Origin: Flavihumibacter stibioxidans
GTDB taxonomy: Bacteria; Bacteroidota; Bacteroidia; Chitinophagales; Chitinophagaceae
Assembly (NCBI RefSeq): GCF_014332695.1
Contig: NZ_MBUA01000012.1
Location: 1 to 57,805 of the forward strand
Length of the DNA stretch: 57,805 nucleotides
Reading direction: 5' to 3'
Below the pieces are notes generated by a model. It was not told the origin of the DNA. It worked only from the letters and a program-made list of their open reading frames with translations, and made no database searches. Both the position numbers and the translations under genes were made by a program. Positions 17,770 through 26,394 of the stretch are shown here, piece after piece (within the stretch, counting starts at the first letter, position 1; every line of letters begins with the position of its first letter).

Positions 17770-19040
17770 CAGGGATAGCATTGCTGCTGGTCATACTTGC
17801 ATCGCTCCTATTCATCATCATAGGCTGCGCTGTTCTTAAATGGCACCCGATGATCGTGCTGCTGGTGGCTGGTGCCGCCTGCGGGCTAATAACGGGAATG
17901 CCTGTACGCAAAACTCTGGATACCCTCTTAAGTGGCGCCGGCGCGGTTTTCAGCAGCATCGGATTTCTGATCGTGTTCGGTACGTTATTGGGCGAAACAC
18001 TGGAAAAATCGGGAGCGGCCCAGGCACTGGCCAATATCGCCGTCAAAAAACTGCATAAGCGCTATTTATTACAGGCCACCGGTATCATCGGCATGCTGGT
18101 GGGTATCCCGGTATTTTGCGATGCAGGTTTTATCATTCTCACCAGGCTGGTAAGCAATATGTCTGCCGAAGCGGCCCTTGCTCCGGGCAGCATGCAACTG
18201 GCCCTGGCATCCGGACTTTACTCTTCGCATGTACTGGTACCTCCTACTCCCGGCCCTATGGCAGCGGCTGGAAACCTCGGACTGGCGGAACACCTGGGCT
18301 GGGTTATTTTATTCGGACTCATTGCGGTGATCCCCGCATTATTCATCGCCTGGTGGATGGTTGGAAAATATAAGGGAGAAATTCTTACCGGCGAACCCGC
18401 CACCCGGCCGGAACCGACGGCAAAAGGCACCATAAATATCTGGCGCGCAATCATCCCTTTACTGCTTCCCTTGTTACTGATTACGGCCGGAGGTCATCCA
18501 GTATTTGCCTTGTTCATCAGCTCGATGCTGGCATTGCTTTTAACCGCAATAAAGCGGCGCGCCGAATGGACGGGATGGATCAACCAGTCACTGGTACAAT
18601 CGGGGCCCATCATACTGATCACCACAGCCGGCGGCGCATTTGGTGCTATATTGAAAGCCACCAGCCTGCAACAGATGATGGAAGAATTTGTGCGGGACCA
18701 GCAGATCAGCACCCTGATCATTTTCCCTTTTTCATTTGCGCTGGCGGCCCTGCTGAAATCAGCACAGGGCTCCTCCACTGCGGCATTGATCATCAGTTCA
18801 TCCATGTTGTTTCCCCTGCTCGGGCCATTCCACCTGGATCCGCCACAAACCGCACTGGTATTACTTTCTATTGGCGGTGGCGCGATGACCGTAAGCCATG
18901 CCAACGACAGTTATTTCTGGGTCATCCACCAGTATGCCAGAATTCCCGTGCACGATTTATTCCGCTACTACAGCATCACCACCGGGCTGATGGGATTAAC
19001 TGTACTGCTCAGTTCCATGCTGCTTTACCTGGTGGTGTGA
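17766..19040 (+). CDS. GntP-family permease (gluconate/glycerate type)
   Basis: The 424-residue protein has about a dozen hydrophobic spans and the GntP pattern: WHPMIVLLVAGAACGLITGM, GTLLGETLEKSGAAQ, GMLVGIPVFCDAGFIIL, HVLVPPTPGPMAAAG and GGGAMTVSHANDSYFWV. The family imports sugar acids such as gluconate together with protons. The gene overlaps the preceding one by ATGA. Its 3' end overlaps by 16 bp the convergent gene for a glycerate 2-kinase. That pairing makes glycerate, or a sugar acid degraded through glycerate, the likeliest substrate; this is inference. Confidence 0.88.
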   Translation: MTGIALLLVILASLLFIIIGCAVLKWHPMIVLLVAGAACGLITGMPVRKTLDTLLSGAGAVFSSIGFLIVFGTLLGETLEKSGAAQALANIAVKKLHKRYLLQATGIIGMLVGIPVFCDAGFIILTRLVSNMSAEAALAPGSMQLALASGLYSSHVLVPPTPGPMAAAGNLGLAEHLGWVILFGLIAVIPALFIAWWMVGKYKGEILTGEPATRPEPTAKGTINIWRAIIPLLLPLLLITAGGHPVFALFISSMLALLLTAIKRRAEWTGWINQSLVQSGPIILITTAGGAFGAILKATSLQQMMEEFVRDQQISTLIIFPFSFALAALLKSAQGSSTAALIISSSMLFPLLGPFHLDPPQTALVLLSIGGGAMTVSHANDSYFWVIHQYARIPVHDLFRYYSITTGLMGLTVLLSSMLLYLVV

Positions 19041-20362
19041 ATGAGTATGACAACCAGGTCCATCACGTTGGTTTGCGTGGGACCGGTAACGATCAATCCG
19101 CCGGTGGCGTGAAAAAAATGCCAGGCATCGTGCGCTGCGAGGAAGGGTGCCGGATCAAGTTGCAGGGATTTCATTGTTTTGACAAGGTTGCCATCCAGGA
19201 CTGCACCTGTTGCATCCGTGGGACCATCGCTGCCATCAGTCCCACCACTTAACACAACAGGCCATCCAACCAGACGGCCCTCATATTCCTCCCGGAGTAA
19301 AAACTGAAGCGCGCTCAGCACAAACTCCTGGTTGCGGCCACCTTTTCCGGCGGTATCATTTTTTATCGTAACGGTTGTTTCCCCACCGGCAATATAACAG
19401 GTGGGTGCGGAGTGTTCTTTAATCATGATATCACGGAGAAGGCTAACCGCAGTTTGCGAGATTTCACCGGATAATTGTTTTCCGATCTGTTCTACGTGAT
19501 AGCCCAATGCTGATGCCTGCGCTGCAGCGGCCTGCATAGCAATGGCATTGGTGGCCACCAGGTGATGAAAGATATTTTCAAATATCGGATCACCCGGTTT
19601 GGGTGTATCGGGGATCTTGTTTTGCAAACCCGCTTCCAGCGATTGTTTCAGGGGCAGTGCAAGTTGTTCCGCAAGGGCATACTTCTGAAGAATGCGATTG
19701 CAATCCGCAAAACCGGTACCATCGGGATAAAATGGGCCGCTTGCAATCACAGACAGGTCATCGCCCGGCACATCACTTAAGACGAACTGGTGGATCCTTG
19801 CCGGAAATGCCAGCCTGGCAAGTTGTCCGCCCTTGATGCGTGAAAAATGTTTCCGCACGGTATTCATCTCTTCAATAGAAGCACCACAGTGTAGCAGGCT
19901 TTTGAACAAGTCCTGCAGCATATCCAGGCTGCTCTTTTCCGGCAGATCCGCCACCAGGGCTGAAGCCCCTCCGGAAACCAGCACTATCAGCAGGTCCTTC
20001 TCCCCCGCTTTCGAAACCATTTCCGTTATTGCTTTTCCCGCCCGGATGCTTTCTCCATCCGGCACGGGATGCCCCGCTTCGATCACCGGCCATTGCAGTC
20101 CGGGTAATACATGTCCGGCCTTCGTCACCACAATTCCCTCATCAACCAGGTCGCCCATCACCGCCTGTAATTCCAGGGCCATGGCTACCGAGGCCTTGCC
20201 CATGGACAGCAGGTAGATTTTATGAAAAACACTTCGTTCGTACACCTGTTCGCCCAACCGGAATCCGGTGCCGGAACGCCGGATAAACCGGGGCATAAAG
20301 CGGCCGGGCTTCACTGCATCGCAGCCTGCTTCGAATATTTTCCTGGCATCTTCCGCTGACAT
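19025..20362 (-). CDS. Glycerate 2-kinase (DUF4147/MOFRL type)
   Basis: The 445-residue protein has the N-terminal DUF4147 domain (ARKIFEAGCDAVKPGRF, ILLSMGKASVAMALELQ as part of residues 1-60, VTKAGHVLPG, LIVLVSGGASALV) and the C-terminal MOFRL domain (TCYIAGGETTVTI, GKGGRNQEFVLSAL, VVLSGGTDGSDGPTDATGA). Class II glycerate kinases phosphorylate D-glycerate to 2-phosphoglycerate, feeding lower glycolysis. The gene runs tail to tail with the GntP permease with a 16-bp overlap, so both sides of a glycerate utilisation module would be present but on opposite strands. It starts divergently from the fadB-like gene. Confidence 0.9.
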   Translation of the reverse strand: MSAEDARKIFEAGCDAVKPGRFMPRFIRRSGTGFRLGEQVYERSVFHKIYLLSMGKASVAMALELQAVMGDLVDEGIVVTKAGHVLPGLQWPVIEAGHPVPDGESIRAGKAITEMVSKAGEKDLLIVLVSGGASALVADLPEKSSLDMLQDLFKSLLHCGASIEEMNTVRKHFSRIKGGQLARLAFPARIHQFVLSDVPGDDLSVIASGPFYPDGTGFADCNRILQKYALAEQLALPLKQSLEAGLQNKIPDTPKPGDPIFENIFHHLVATNAIAMQAAAAQASALGYHVEQIGKQLSGEISQTAVSLLRDIMIKEHSAPTCYIAGGETTVTIKNDTAGKGGRNQEFVLSALQFLLREEYEGRLVGWPVVLSGGTDGSDGPTDATGAVLDGNLVKTMKSLQLDPAPFLAAHDAWHFFHATGGLIVTGPTQTNVMDLVVILIHTTR

Positions 20363-20435
20363 AAGTCCAAATTAAGGGATCAAAATTTTAGCCTGAATTA
20401 ATTTAAAATTTAAAACAAGATTCCGGTGAAAATCA

Positions 20436-20468
20436 TAACTTCGACCTAATTAGTTGTTTAGCTAACTA
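20436..20468 (+). promoter_or_regulatory. Putative promoter and inverted-repeat operator of the FadB-like gene
   Basis: TAACTTCG at 20436-20443 is one base off the TAnnTTTG -7 consensus. Just downstream, at 20451-20468, TAGTT and AACTA form an interrupted inverted repeat. The location suits a repressor such as a TetR-type FadR, but no regulator gene is adjacent. The element is short and may be chance. Confidence 0.3.
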
Positions 20469-20510
20469 TTTTTTCTTGCCTTAGGCTAACCACACAAACA
20501 GACTTGTTAT

Positions 20511-22889
20511 ATGAAAAGAACGATCAAAAAAGTTGCCGTACTTGGAAGTGGTGTAATGGGTTCAAGGATTGCCTGTCACATTGCCGGAGCCGGGCTGCCG
20601 GTTTTACTGCTTGACATGGTACCTAAGGAGGCAGCGGACAGTACGGATGCCGGCGCCCGCAACAAACTGGTGAACGATGCGCTGCAGGCCGCGCTCAAAA
20701 GCAATCCATCTCCCGTATATACAAAGGATGTGGCAAAAAGGATTCGCACCGGCAATTTCACCGACAACATGAAGGAGATTGCGGGATACGACTGGATCAT
20801 TGAAGTGGTGGTGGAAAGACTCGATATCAAGAAAATCATATTCGACCAGGTAGAGCAGTACCGCAAGCCCGGAACCCTGATCACTTCCAATACTTCGGGC
20901 ATTCCGATCCACCTGATGGCGGAAGGACGCAGTGAGGATTTTAAAAAACATTTCTGCGGAACACACTTCTTCAATCCGCCGCGCTACCTGCGTTTGCTGG
21001 AAATCATCCCTACCCCGGAGACCAGTAGTGAAGTGGTTGATTTCCTGATGGATTTCGGCAGCCTGCAATTGGGTAAAACGACCGTGCTTTGTAAAGACAC
21101 GCCGGCGTTTATTGCCAACAGGATTGGGGTGTACGGCATTATGGCCATATTCGGACTGGTAGAAAAACTGGGACTCACCATAGACGAAGTGGATGCGCTG
21201 ACCGGACCGGTCATTGGCCGTCCGAAATCAGCCACCTTCCGCACTGCGGACGTAGTGGGCATTGATACCCTGGTAAAAGTAGCCAATGGCGTAGCGGATA
21301 ATTGTCCCGCTGACGAACAGCGCGCCGCATTTGCCATTCCGGCCTGGCTGGGAAAAATGGTGGAAGGAAACTGGCTGGGCGATAAAACAGGCCAGGGATT
21401 TTTTAAGAAAACAAAAGGTACCGGAGGTGAGAAAGAGATACTCACCCTGAACCTGTCGACCATGGAATACGGACCGCGGCAGCGACCAAAATTCGCCACC
21501 CTGGAGGCGGCCAAACCTGTTGATGACCTGCGCACCCGGCTGAGCATGCTGGTGCAGGGAACCGACAAAGCCGGTGAGTTTTACAGGCTGTTCCACTATG
21601 GATTGTTCTCCTATATCTCCCACCGCATTCCGGAAATTTCGGATGAGATCTATCGCGTGGATGACGCCATGATGGCGGGTTTCGGCTGGGAGATAGGAGC
21701 CTTTGAAAGCTGGGATGTACTGGGTGTGGAAAAGACCCTGTCCAAAATGAAGGAAGCCGGTTATGCCGTTGCCCCCTGGGTGGATGAGATGATCGCATCC
21801 GGTGCAAAAAGTTTTTACAAGGTGGAAAACGGAAAGCGTTTATACTATGACGTGAGTACGAAATCCTATAAGGCAATTCCCGGTGGTGATGCCTTTATTG
21901 TGATGAAGAATTTCGCGGGACAGACCGTCTGGAAGAACAGTGCCTGCAGGGCTTATCACCTGGGAGATGATGTACTGGGACTGGAATGGAATACGAAAAT
22001 GGGAAGTATTGGCGGTGAAGTGCTGGAAGCCATTCAAAAATCAATATCACTTGCCGAAGAAAAATACAAGGGACTGGTGATTGCCAATGACACCCCTAAT
22101 TTCAGTGCGGGGGCCAATGTGGGCATGATCTTTATGTATGCGGTGGACCAGGAATTTGATGAGCTTGATATGGCCATCAGGCAATTCCAGCAGACCATGA
22201 TGCGGGCTCGTTACTCATCCGTTCCTGTGGTGGTGGCGCCGCATGCGCTGACATTGGGCGGAGCCTGTGAGTTGAGTTTACATGCCGACAAGGTATGTGC
22301 TGCGGCGGAAACCTATATCGGGCTGGTGGAACTGGGTGTGGGGCTGATTCCCGGCGGCGGCGGCACCAAGGAATTCGCGATGCGGGCGGCCGATGAAATG
22401 CATGAAGACGAACCCGAAAATATTACCCTGAAAAACCGATTCCTTACCATCGCCACGGCGAAAGTTGCTACATCCGCGCAGGAAGCCTATGAGTTGGGCA
22501 TCTTACGTAAAGGGTTAGACGAAGTGGTGATGAACCAGGGCCGCAGGATCAGCGAGGCCAAAAAATCGGTGATCGAAATCTACGACAGTGGTTATGTCAC
22601 TCCCGTACCAAGAACCGATGTAAAGGTACTGGGCCGTTCAGGCCTGGGCACCCTGCTGACCGGAATTAACGGAATGTGGAGGGCCAATTATGCCACCGAT
22701 CACGATGCGCTGGTAGCCCGCAAACTCGCTTATGTCATGTGCGGCGGCGATCTCAGCGAACCCACCCTGGTAAGTGAACAATACCTGCTGGACCTTGAAA
22801 GAGAAGCATTCCTTTCGCTCACCGGCGAAAAGAAAACCCTGGAACGCATCCAGAGCGTATTGAAATCAGGCAAACCCGTAAGGAATTAA
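20511..22889 (+). CDS. 3-hydroxyacyl-CoA dehydrogenase / enoyl-CoA hydratase (FadB/FadJ-like)
   Basis: The 792-residue multifunctional beta-oxidation enzyme has domains in the order dehydrogenase then hydratase. The Rossmann motif VAVLGSGVMGSRIACHIAGAG is at residues 8-28, followed by the dehydrogenase active region GTHFFNPPRYLRLLEIIPTPE. The C-terminal crotonase part carries PNFSAGANVGM, LGGACELSLHADK and VELGVGLIPGGGGTKE, with both catalytic glutamates (ACEL and VEL). E. coli FadB has the reverse order (hydratase first); this order is common in Bacteroidota. No thiolase or acyl-CoA dehydrogenase is adjacent. A large perfect inverted repeat starts 2 bp after the stop. Confidence 0.93.
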   Translation: MKRTIKKVAVLGSGVMGSRIACHIAGAGLPVLLLDMVPKEAADSTDAGARNKLVNDALQAALKSNPSPVYTKDVAKRIRTGNFTDNMKEIAGYDWIIEVVVERLDIKKIIFDQVEQYRKPGTLITSNTSGIPIHLMAEGRSEDFKKHFCGTHFFNPPRYLRLLEIIPTPETSSEVVDFLMDFGSLQLGKTTVLCKDTPAFIANRIGVYGIMAIFGLVEKLGLTIDEVDALTGPVIGRPKSATFRTADVVGIDTLVKVANGVADNCPADEQRAAFAIPAWLGKMVEGNWLGDKTGQGFFKKTKGTGGEKEILTLNLSTMEYGPRQRPKFATLEAAKPVDDLRTRLSMLVQGTDKAGEFYRLFHYGLFSYISHRIPEISDEIYRVDDAMMAGFGWEIGAFESWDVLGVEKTLSKMKEAGYAVAPWVDEMIASGAKSFYKVENGKRLYYDVSTKSYKAIPGGDAFIVMKNFAGQTVWKNSACRAYHLGDDVLGLEWNTKMGSIGGEVLEAIQKSISLAEEKYKGLVIANDTPNFSAGANVGMIFMYAVDQEFDELDMAIRQFQQTMMRARYSSVPVVVAPHALTLGGACELSLHADKVCAAAETYIGLVELGVGLIPGGGGTKEFAMRAADEMHEDEPENITLKNRFLTIATAKVATSAQEAYELGILRKGLDEVVMNQGRRISEAKKSVIEIYDSGYVTPVPRTDVKVLGRSGLGTLLTGINGMWRANYATDHDALVARKLAYVMCGGDLSEPTLVSEQYLLDLEREAFLSLTGEKKTLERIQSVLKSGKPVRN

Positions 22890-22890
22890 T

Positions 22891-22961
22891 TAGGTGTCTG
22901 ACATGTTCCAGGTGTCTGACACTTCCAAAGTGTCAGACACCTGGAACATGTCAGACACCTA
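22891..22961. repeat. Perfect inverted repeat, 34-bp arms, GTCTGAC motifs
   Basis: The arms 22891-22924 and 22928-22961 are exact reverse complements around a 3-nt loop. Each arm contains GTCTGAC twice, at 22896-22902 and 22914-22920 on the left, with CATGTTCC between them. No T-tract follows, so this is not a standard terminator. A true terminator comes 28 bp later. It looks like a REP or BIME-type intergenic palindrome. A second palindrome built from the same GTCTGAC core lies at 42933-42976. Confidence 0.85.
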
Positions 22962-22988
22962 AAAACTTTATATAACCACACATGAGCC

Positions 22989-23017
22989 GGCCGGTCCCAC
23001 CTGGGGCCGGCCTTTTT
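22989..23017 (+). terminator. Intrinsic terminator after the FadB-like gene
   Basis: GGCCGGTCCC pairs with GGGGCCGGCC (one G-U pair) around the loop ACCT, followed by a T5 run. Confidence 0.85.
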
Positions 23018-23106
23018 CTTTCTTTCCCGGCAAGAGTTAATGGTATTCCAGCAAATAATTTCCGGAATAGTGAGGCTTGGATTATCTTATCCAAAAATTG
23101 ACTGTC

Positions 23107-24000
23107 ATGGATGTACTCAGGCTGGACAATATCTCCAAATCTTATGGTAAGGTAAAAGCCCTTCAGGGGGTGAGTTTAACAGTGCCTGAAGGTACGGTCT
23201 TTGGAATTCTTGGACCTAACGGCAGTGGCAAAACCACCCTGCTCAGTATCATCCTGGATGTACTGGCAGCAGACAGCGGCCGGTACCTATGGTTCGGACA
23301 ACCACCCTCGAAAGAGCAGCGAAAGAGGATCGGATCACTGCTCGAAACACCCAATTTCTACCATTACCTCTCGGCAGTAAACAACTTAAAGATCACCAGT
23401 AGCATCAGTGGACGGGGAGATGTTCAGGATATAGCACACACACTTCGTTCGGTAAACCTCTACGAACGCCGCAACAGCCGCTTCAGCACTTACAGCCTGG
23501 GCATGAAACAACGCCTTGCCATTGCCGCCGCCCTCCTGGGAGCGCCGCGGGTACTGGTTCTGGATGAGCCCACCAATGGACTTGACCCCGTAGGAATTGC
23601 AGAGATCAGGGAACTGATCAAAACACTGAACAAACAGGGGCATACCATCATTATGGCCAGTCACCTGCTGGATGAAGTGGAGAAAATCTGCACCCATGTA
23701 GCCATACTTAAAACCGGCAAAATCATAACAACCGGCCCGGTGGACGAGGTCCTGGCAGACGAGGAACTCGTGGAATTAAGCGCTGACAACAACGCTGACC
23801 TACAAACGCTTTTACAATCTTACCCGGGTGTGATAAGCTACAGGCCAGAGGGTAAGTTACTTGTCCTGCACTGCGAAAAAGGTACGGCGGACCCCGGCGG
23901 AATTAATCGCTATTGCTTTGAACATGGGCTCACCCTGCAGCATATTGCCCTTAGAAAGAAAAGATTGGAAACCAGATTTTTTGAACTGACCAGTAATTAA
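23107..24000 (+). CDS. ABC transporter ATP-binding protein
   Basis: The 297-residue ATPase has all standard motifs: Walker A GPNGSGKT near residue 37, signature YSLGMKQRLAIAAALLG near residue 135, Walker B VLVLDEPTNGLDP, and the switch His in IIMASHLLDEVEKIC. It belongs to the CcmA/NatA type that powers ABC-2 exporters. I start at ATG 23107 (MDVLRLDNISKSYG); the 10 extra residues upstream do not fit. The permease follows after 5 bp. The cargo is unknown. Confidence 0.93.
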   Translation: MDVLRLDNISKSYGKVKALQGVSLTVPEGTVFGILGPNGSGKTTLLSIILDVLAADSGRYLWFGQPPSKEQRKRIGSLLETPNFYHYLSAVNNLKITSSISGRGDVQDIAHTLRSVNLYERRNSRFSTYSLGMKQRLAIAAALLGAPRVLVLDEPTNGLDPVGIAEIRELIKTLNKQGHTIIMASHLLDEVEKICTHVAILKTGKIITTGPVDEVLADEELVELSADNNADLQTLLQSYPGVISYRPEGKLLVLHCEKGTADPGGINRYCFEHGLTLQHIALRKKRLETRFFELTSN

Positions 24001-24005
24001 TACAC

Positions 24006-24839
24006 ATGATATCACTCCTTAAAACAGAATGGCTCAAGCTGCGAAAGTATCCTGCATTCTGGCTGCTGACCGGATTATGCCTGCTCTCTTATCCGGGCAT
24101 CAACTACATATTTCTGAATACCTATGATTCCCTTTCAAAAAAAGAGGACGCCACCGGTAAGATTGTAACCATGTTCCTGGGCAACCCTTTTTCCTTTCCT
24201 GAAGTGTGGCGAAGCAGTGCATACCTGACATCCCTGTTTGTGTTCATCCCGGCAGTACTGGTTATCATGCTGATCACCAATGAGTACACCTACAAAACCA
24301 GCCGCCAGAACATTATTGATGGCTGGAGCAGGCAGGATTTCATGCTGGCAAAGCTGATCGATGTATTGCTGGTGGTATTGATGGTAACCGCCCTTTATGC
24401 CATCGTAGCTTATATCATCGGCTACACCAATACGGAAGCCGATGTAACCGATCGTTGGTCCCTTGCCTATTATATTCCGCTTTTCGCCCTGCAGACATTT
24501 GCCCAGTTGTCAATTGCCTTCCTGGTCGGGCTACTGGTGCGAAAGTCTTTTATCGCCCTTGCAATATTCCTGTTTTATTCAATGATTGCAGAGCCGATAG
24601 CTGTCAACCTGCTTAAATATAAATTCCTGAAAAATGATCTTGGCCGCTTCCTGCCATTGGAATTATCAGATCGCATGATACCGCCGCCGGCATTCATGGG
24701 CCGTTTCGATGAGAAGGCCTACCAGGCATCCCTGGACGCAGTTCAGCCGCATATCATATACACAATAATACTGGTGCTCCTGACCTGGGGAATCAATTAC
24801 CTTATATATAAAGACGGGATCTTTGAATGCTTGCAATGA
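24006..24839 (+). CDS. ABC-2 type permease
   Basis: The 277-residue membrane protein has about six hydrophobic spans and the N-terminal pattern of ABC-2 permeases (LLKTEWLKLRKYPAFWLL). A conserved cytoplasmic segment, NEYTYKTSRQNIIDGWSRQDF, lies between spans 2 and 3. It follows its ATPase by 5 bp and surely pairs with it. Substrate cannot be inferred. The RDD gene follows 41 bp downstream on the same strand. Confidence 0.88.
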   Translation: MISLLKTEWLKLRKYPAFWLLTGLCLLSYPGINYIFLNTYDSLSKKEDATGKIVTMFLGNPFSFPEVWRSSAYLTSLFVFIPAVLVIMLITNEYTYKTSRQNIIDGWSRQDFMLAKLIDVLLVVLMVTALYAIVAYIIGYTNTEADVTDRWSLAYYIPLFALQTFAQLSIAFLVGLLVRKSFIALAIFLFYSMIAEPIAVNLLKYKFLKNDLGRFLPLELSDRMIPPPAFMGRFDEKAYQASLDAVQPHIIYTIILVLLTWGINYLIYKDGIFECLQ

Positions 24840-24880
24840 ACGGAAAGCATATCTTAATATAACAAAACAAAATTTCTCCA

Positions 24881-25354
24881 ATGGAATCAAATACCCCTGC
24901 AACTGATCTTCTCAATGATGTTGAACTGGAACTTGAACAGGAACCGGCCGGCACAGGCCAGCGTTTCACCAATTTCATTATTGATACGATTGCGCTGTAT
25001 GCCAGTTCCTATATTCTCGGAATATTATTGGGGATAGTGTTGATGGCAGGCAATCATGATACAAGTTTTCTTGTTAGGGACAGCGGGATGTCACAGCTAA
25101 TTGATTTTTTTAGCGGTTTTTTACTTTACGCATTATTCTATTCGATTGCTGAGGGCCTGACCAGGGGCCGCAGCCCGGGCAAATATGTAACAGGCACCAG
25201 GGTTATCCGGGAAGACGGAAGCCGCATCAGTTTTAAGGATGCTTTAATGAGAAGCCTTTCACGCCTGGTGCCATTTGAAGCATTCAGCGCACTGGGAGGT
25301 ACGCCATGGCACGACACCTGGACCAATACCAAGGTGGTAAAGATCCGGAAATAA
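24881..25354 (+). CDS. RDD-family membrane protein
   Basis: The 157-residue protein has an acidic N-terminus, then RFTNFIIDTIALYASSYILG and LLYALFYSIAEGLTRGRSPG as membrane spans, and the conserved GKYVTGTRVIREDGSRIS followed by RSLSRLVPFEAFS. RDD proteins have conserved Arg-Asp-Asp residues and an ill-defined transport or ion-exchange role. Here the first span holds the Arg and Asp (RF...ID). It is probably in one transcript with the ABC genes and meets the TIGR01777 gene tail to tail with a 2-bp gap. Confidence 0.85.
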   Translation: MESNTPATDLLNDVELELEQEPAGTGQRFTNFIIDTIALYASSYILGILLGIVLMAGNHDTSFLVRDSGMSQLIDFFSGFLLYALFYSIAEGLTRGRSPGKYVTGTRVIREDGSRISFKDALMRSLSRLVPFEAFSALGGTPWHDTWTNTKVVKIRK

Positions 25355-25356
25355 TT

Positions 25357-26280
25357 TCAGACCAATTGTTCAAGGGCGCTTTCGATGGTAGGATATGCGA
25401 ACTGGAAACCCGCCCGCTGGATTTTTGATGAACTGACCGTAGCGCTTTTCAACACTTCGATACTCATCTCGCCCAACACAATCTTCAGGACGAAAGCAGG
25501 CACATGCACGGGCATGAAAGCCTTTCCCTTCAATTGTTTAGCCAGTGTAAGGGTAAGTGTTTTATTATTGACGGGATGTGGAGCAACTGCGTTGTACACA
25601 CCTGACCAGGCTGCCTTTTCAAAAGCTGAAACATACATCCTCACCAGGTCATTGATATGGATCCAGCTGACGACCTGGTTTCCGGTACTGAGGATGGCAG
25701 CAATTCCGAATTTCAATGGTTTCATAAATTCCGCCAATGCGCCCCCTTCTGCAGACAATACAATTCCTGTGCGAAGAATCACCAGTCGTTTACCAAGTTC
25801 CTGCACCGGTATAATGCCCTGTTCCCATTCACGACAGGTTGACCCAAGGAAACTCTCGTGTGCCGGATCCACCTCGGTAAAGGGATTGCTATTAGGAACC
25901 TGTGGGTCAGGACCATACCAGCCGATTGCCGAAGAACTGACCACGGTTTGAACTTTGTTGGGAATTTCCCTCAAGGCCTTGCAAATCAATTCCCCGCCCA
26001 TTACCCGGCTGTCGCGGATTTCTTTTTTTCGCGCAGCGGACCAACGCTTATCTGCCACGCCTGCCCCGGCCAGGTGAATGATATGGTCCGTATCAGTAAT
26101 GGCACTACTATCTATTGATTGCTTCTTCACATCCCAGGCAGCATAACTGAGATGACCCATAGCCTGAAAGCGTGACGGATCGCGTGTAAGCACAATAACC
26201 TTATAACCTTTGTCCAATAGGTAACTGGTCAAAGCCTTACCAACCGTTCCGGTTCCACCGGAGATGAGTACTGTTTGCAT
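25357..26280 (-). CDS. TIGR01777-family NAD-dependent epimerase (YfcH-like)
   Basis: The 307-residue protein is an extended SDR enzyme with the nucleotide-binding motif [17 protein letters not shown] at the start. It then has [38 protein letters not shown] as the Ser/Tyr active-site region, REWEQGI and ILRTGIVLS. These are the hallmarks of the YfcH/TIGR01777 group, whose substrate is not known. The C-terminal DUF1731 part is present ([19 protein letters not shown]). It lies downstream of ftsZ on the same strand but beyond a terminator. Confidence 0.9.
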   Translation of the reverse strand: MQTVLISGGTGTVGKALTSYLLDKGYKVIVLTRDPSRFQAMGHLSYAAWDVKKQSIDSSAITDTDHIIHLAGAGVADKRWSAARKKEIRDSRVMGGELICKALREIPNKVQTVVSSSAIGWYGPDPQVPNSNPFTEVDPAHESFLGSTCREWEQGIIPVQELGKRLVILRTGIVLSAEGGALAEFMKPLKFGIAAILSTGNQVVSWIHINDLVRMYVSAFEKAAWSGVYNAVAPHPVNNKTLTLTLAKQLKGKAFMPVHVPAFVLKIVLGEMSIEVLKSATVSSSKIQRAGFQFAYPTIESALEQLV

Positions 26281-26299
26281 AACTATATTACAAAACTTT

Positions 26300-26329
26300 A
26301 AAAAAGGCCCCTCGCAAATACGAAGGGCC
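26300..26329 (-). terminator. Intrinsic terminator of the dcw cluster (after ftsZ)
   Basis: On the minus strand GGCCCTTCG and CGAGGGGCC form a hairpin with one mismatch and a 6-nt loop, followed by a run of T. It lies 65 bp after the ftsZ stop and separates the cluster from the epimerase gene. Confidence 0.8.
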
Positions 26330-26394
26330 GACTATCCTTAGCAGGATAAACAACTAAAAACAAAATCGTTTTCACAGAACGTGAATACAGTTTC

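Noticed and set aside
22891-22961. CRISPR-like array
   Set aside because: It is a single inverted repeat. There are no direct repeats with regular unique spacers and no cas genes in the window.
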